Shown here piece after piece: positions 5,165-5,476 of a DNA stretch of 5,476 nucleotides (within the stretch, counting starts at the first letter, position 1; each line of letters opens with the position of its first letter). The stretch is from JAMHWD01 sp035911135 (GTDB lineage: Bacteria > Pseudomonadota > Alphaproteobacteria > Micavibrionales > Micavibrionaceae), in NCBI GenBank assembly GCA_035911135.1, contig JAMHWD010000038.1, forward strand, positions 1 through 5,476. The letters run 5' to 3'. Both the position numbers and the translations under genes were made by a program. The notes below the pieces were generated by a model that saw nothing but the letters and a program-made list of their open reading frames with translations, was not told where the DNA came from and did not search any database.

Positions 5165-5191
5165 TTTTTGCACCGAAACCGAGATCACCCC
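5165..5191 (-). repeat. Right terminal inverted repeat of the 437-bp element
   Basis: TTTTTGCACCG through GATCACCCC is the perfect partner of 4755-4781. Its outer end at 5191 lies one base from the LexA-box palindrome and 27 bp before the ATG of the IS91-like transposase. Confidence 0.92.
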
Positions 5192-5192
5192 A

Positions 5193-5218
5193 GAATACTG
5201 TGCATTTGTACAGTATTC
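5193..5218. promoter_or_regulatory. LexA operator (SOS box) immediately before the IS91-like transposase gene
   Basis: GAATACTGT (5193-5201), 8 bp, then ACAGTATTC (5210-5218) form a perfect palindrome with 9-bp arms. The core TACTGT-N8-ACAGTA (5196-5215) contains CTGT-N8-ACAG, the LexA-binding consensus of gamma- and betaproteobacteria, with the preferred flanking TA on both sides. It ends directly at the ATG (5219), so bound LexA would block transcription initiation or elongation into the gene. Binding is predicted from sequence only. Confidence 0.8.
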
Positions 5219-5476
5219 ATGTCAGCCACTTCCAAGCCCAAGCTCTACAACCCACGCCACCCCGAACGCACGCTGCTCTACCAAATGGTAGCCGAGCACT
5301 ACGAGACCTGGCTAGAGTTGGCCAGCGCGGGTCAGTTCGACGGCCAGGGCGACCACCACACCCCCAAGCCCTTCGTGCGCAAAGCGTTTGCCAAGTATCT
5401 TGAGTGCGGCATCTTTGCCCATGGCTTTGCCCGCGCTCGCTGCGGCGACTGTGGGCACGACTACTTTGTAGCCTTC
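5219..5476 (+). CDS. IS91-family transposase, N-terminal part (runs off the window)
   Basis: The 86 visible codons form the N-terminal zinc-binding domain of IS91/ISCR-type transposases. NPRHPERTLLYQMVAEHYETW (11-31) is the family opening, and KYLECGIFAHGFARARCGDCGH (59-80) is the characteristic zinc-finger segment with Cys 63, 75 and 78 visible. The second half of the finger and the HUH/tyrosine nickase domain, which carries out rolling-circle transposition of one strand, would lie beyond 5476. ATG at 5219 gives the expected N-terminus. No Shine-Dalgarno precedes it because the LexA-box palindrome abuts the codon, so translation may be leaderless or weak. A TTG at 5168 is in frame without an intervening stop and would place the operator inside the gene, but its extra residues do not look like the family. 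There is no frameshift in the visible part. Completeness cannot be judged. Confidence 0.9.
   Translation, partial: MSATSKPKLYNPRHPERTLLYQMVAEHYETWLELASAGQFDGQGDHHTPKPFVRKAFAKYLECGIFAHGFARARCGDCGHDYFVAF

Larger units (their letters stand above)
4755..5191. mobile_element. 437-bp Tn3-derived miniature inverted-repeat element (TIME/MITE-like)
   Basis: Terminal inverted repeats of 27 bp match perfectly (4755-4781 against 5165-5191) and extend to 34/38. They start GGGG and resemble, from memory, the ends of IS1071-type Tn3-family elements (GGGGT, CTCG, TTTC, GTGCAA in order). The interior has no gene I can defend; short ORFs there look like noise. It does contain several dyads and a possible rightward promoter. 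Tn3-derived non-autonomous elements of this size (TIMEs, and the integron mobilization units) are known and can be moved by a related transposase supplied in trans. The 5-bp flanks TGGAA (4750-4754) and AGAAT (5192-5196) differ, so there is no target duplication, which suggests rearrangement after insertion. This element accounts for the gene-free stretch before the IS91-like gene. Confidence 0.82.

Noticed and set aside
5200..5403. Short plus-strand frame starting TTG at 5200
   Set aside because: It is a shadow of the IS91-family transposase frame starting at 5219, which has clear family motifs and runs off the window.

Overview
This window looks like a mosaic accessory region of a plasmid or genomic island from a proteobacterium, most likely gammaproteobacterial. 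Supporting signs are a CTGT-N8-ACAG LexA box, Tn3-family (Tn21-type) transposon ends, proteobacterial chromate-resistance genes, and sharp changes in base composition. By eye, the left end (1 to about 535) is of medium GC, about 536-1106 is strongly AT-rich (near one third GC), and from about 1110 to the end most of the sequence is GC-rich. The species cannot be told from the sequence.

Layout, left to right. (1) 65-535 is the 3' part of an ArsR-type regulator fused to a rhodanese domain; its DNA-recognition half is missing. It is followed by a short, stop-containing gene remnant (574-664). (2) 665-1089 is a 425-bp non-coding element with 36-bp imperfect terminal inverted repeats starting GGGG. 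Inside are many TTGATA/TATCAA motifs, a long inverted repeat and, near its right end, a good extended -10 promoter over a small palindrome, pointing into the next gene. (3) 1107-3698 is a compact chromate-resistance operon: chrB (sensor/regulator), chrA (efflux transporter, ATGA overlap with chrB) and a small protein matching only the C-terminal domain of ChrB. (4) 3753-3790 is a complete 38-bp Tn21-type terminal inverted repeat with its outer end at 3790, marking the right edge of the transposon segment that carried the chr genes. (5) Directly abutting it is the 3' end of a serine resolvase gene (to 4020), evidently the insertion target, and then a second, nearly complete resolvase gene (4070-4669) that has lost its first few codons. 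No tnpA is present. (6) 4755-5191 is a 437-bp miniature element with perfect 27-bp (34/38 overall) inverted repeats of Tn3-family style and no convincing gene inside. (7) One base beyond its end lies a perfect 26-bp palindrome containing a consensus-grade LexA operator. The operator is followed at once by the start of an IS91-family transposase gene (5219 to the window edge).

How it fits together. The one clearly functional module is chrB-chrA-ChrB-like: ChrB probably senses chromate and controls the operon, and ChrA exports it. The rest records repeated insertion and rearrangement of Tn3-family elements: one transposon end sits inside another element's resolvase gene, and two unrelated ~430-bp miniature elements bracket the chr/tnpR block. 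Two points most deserve follow-up. One is an IS91-like transposase apparently under SOS (LexA) control next to a mini-element. The other is a mini-element that seems to supply the chr operon's promoter and carries an unexplained motif array.
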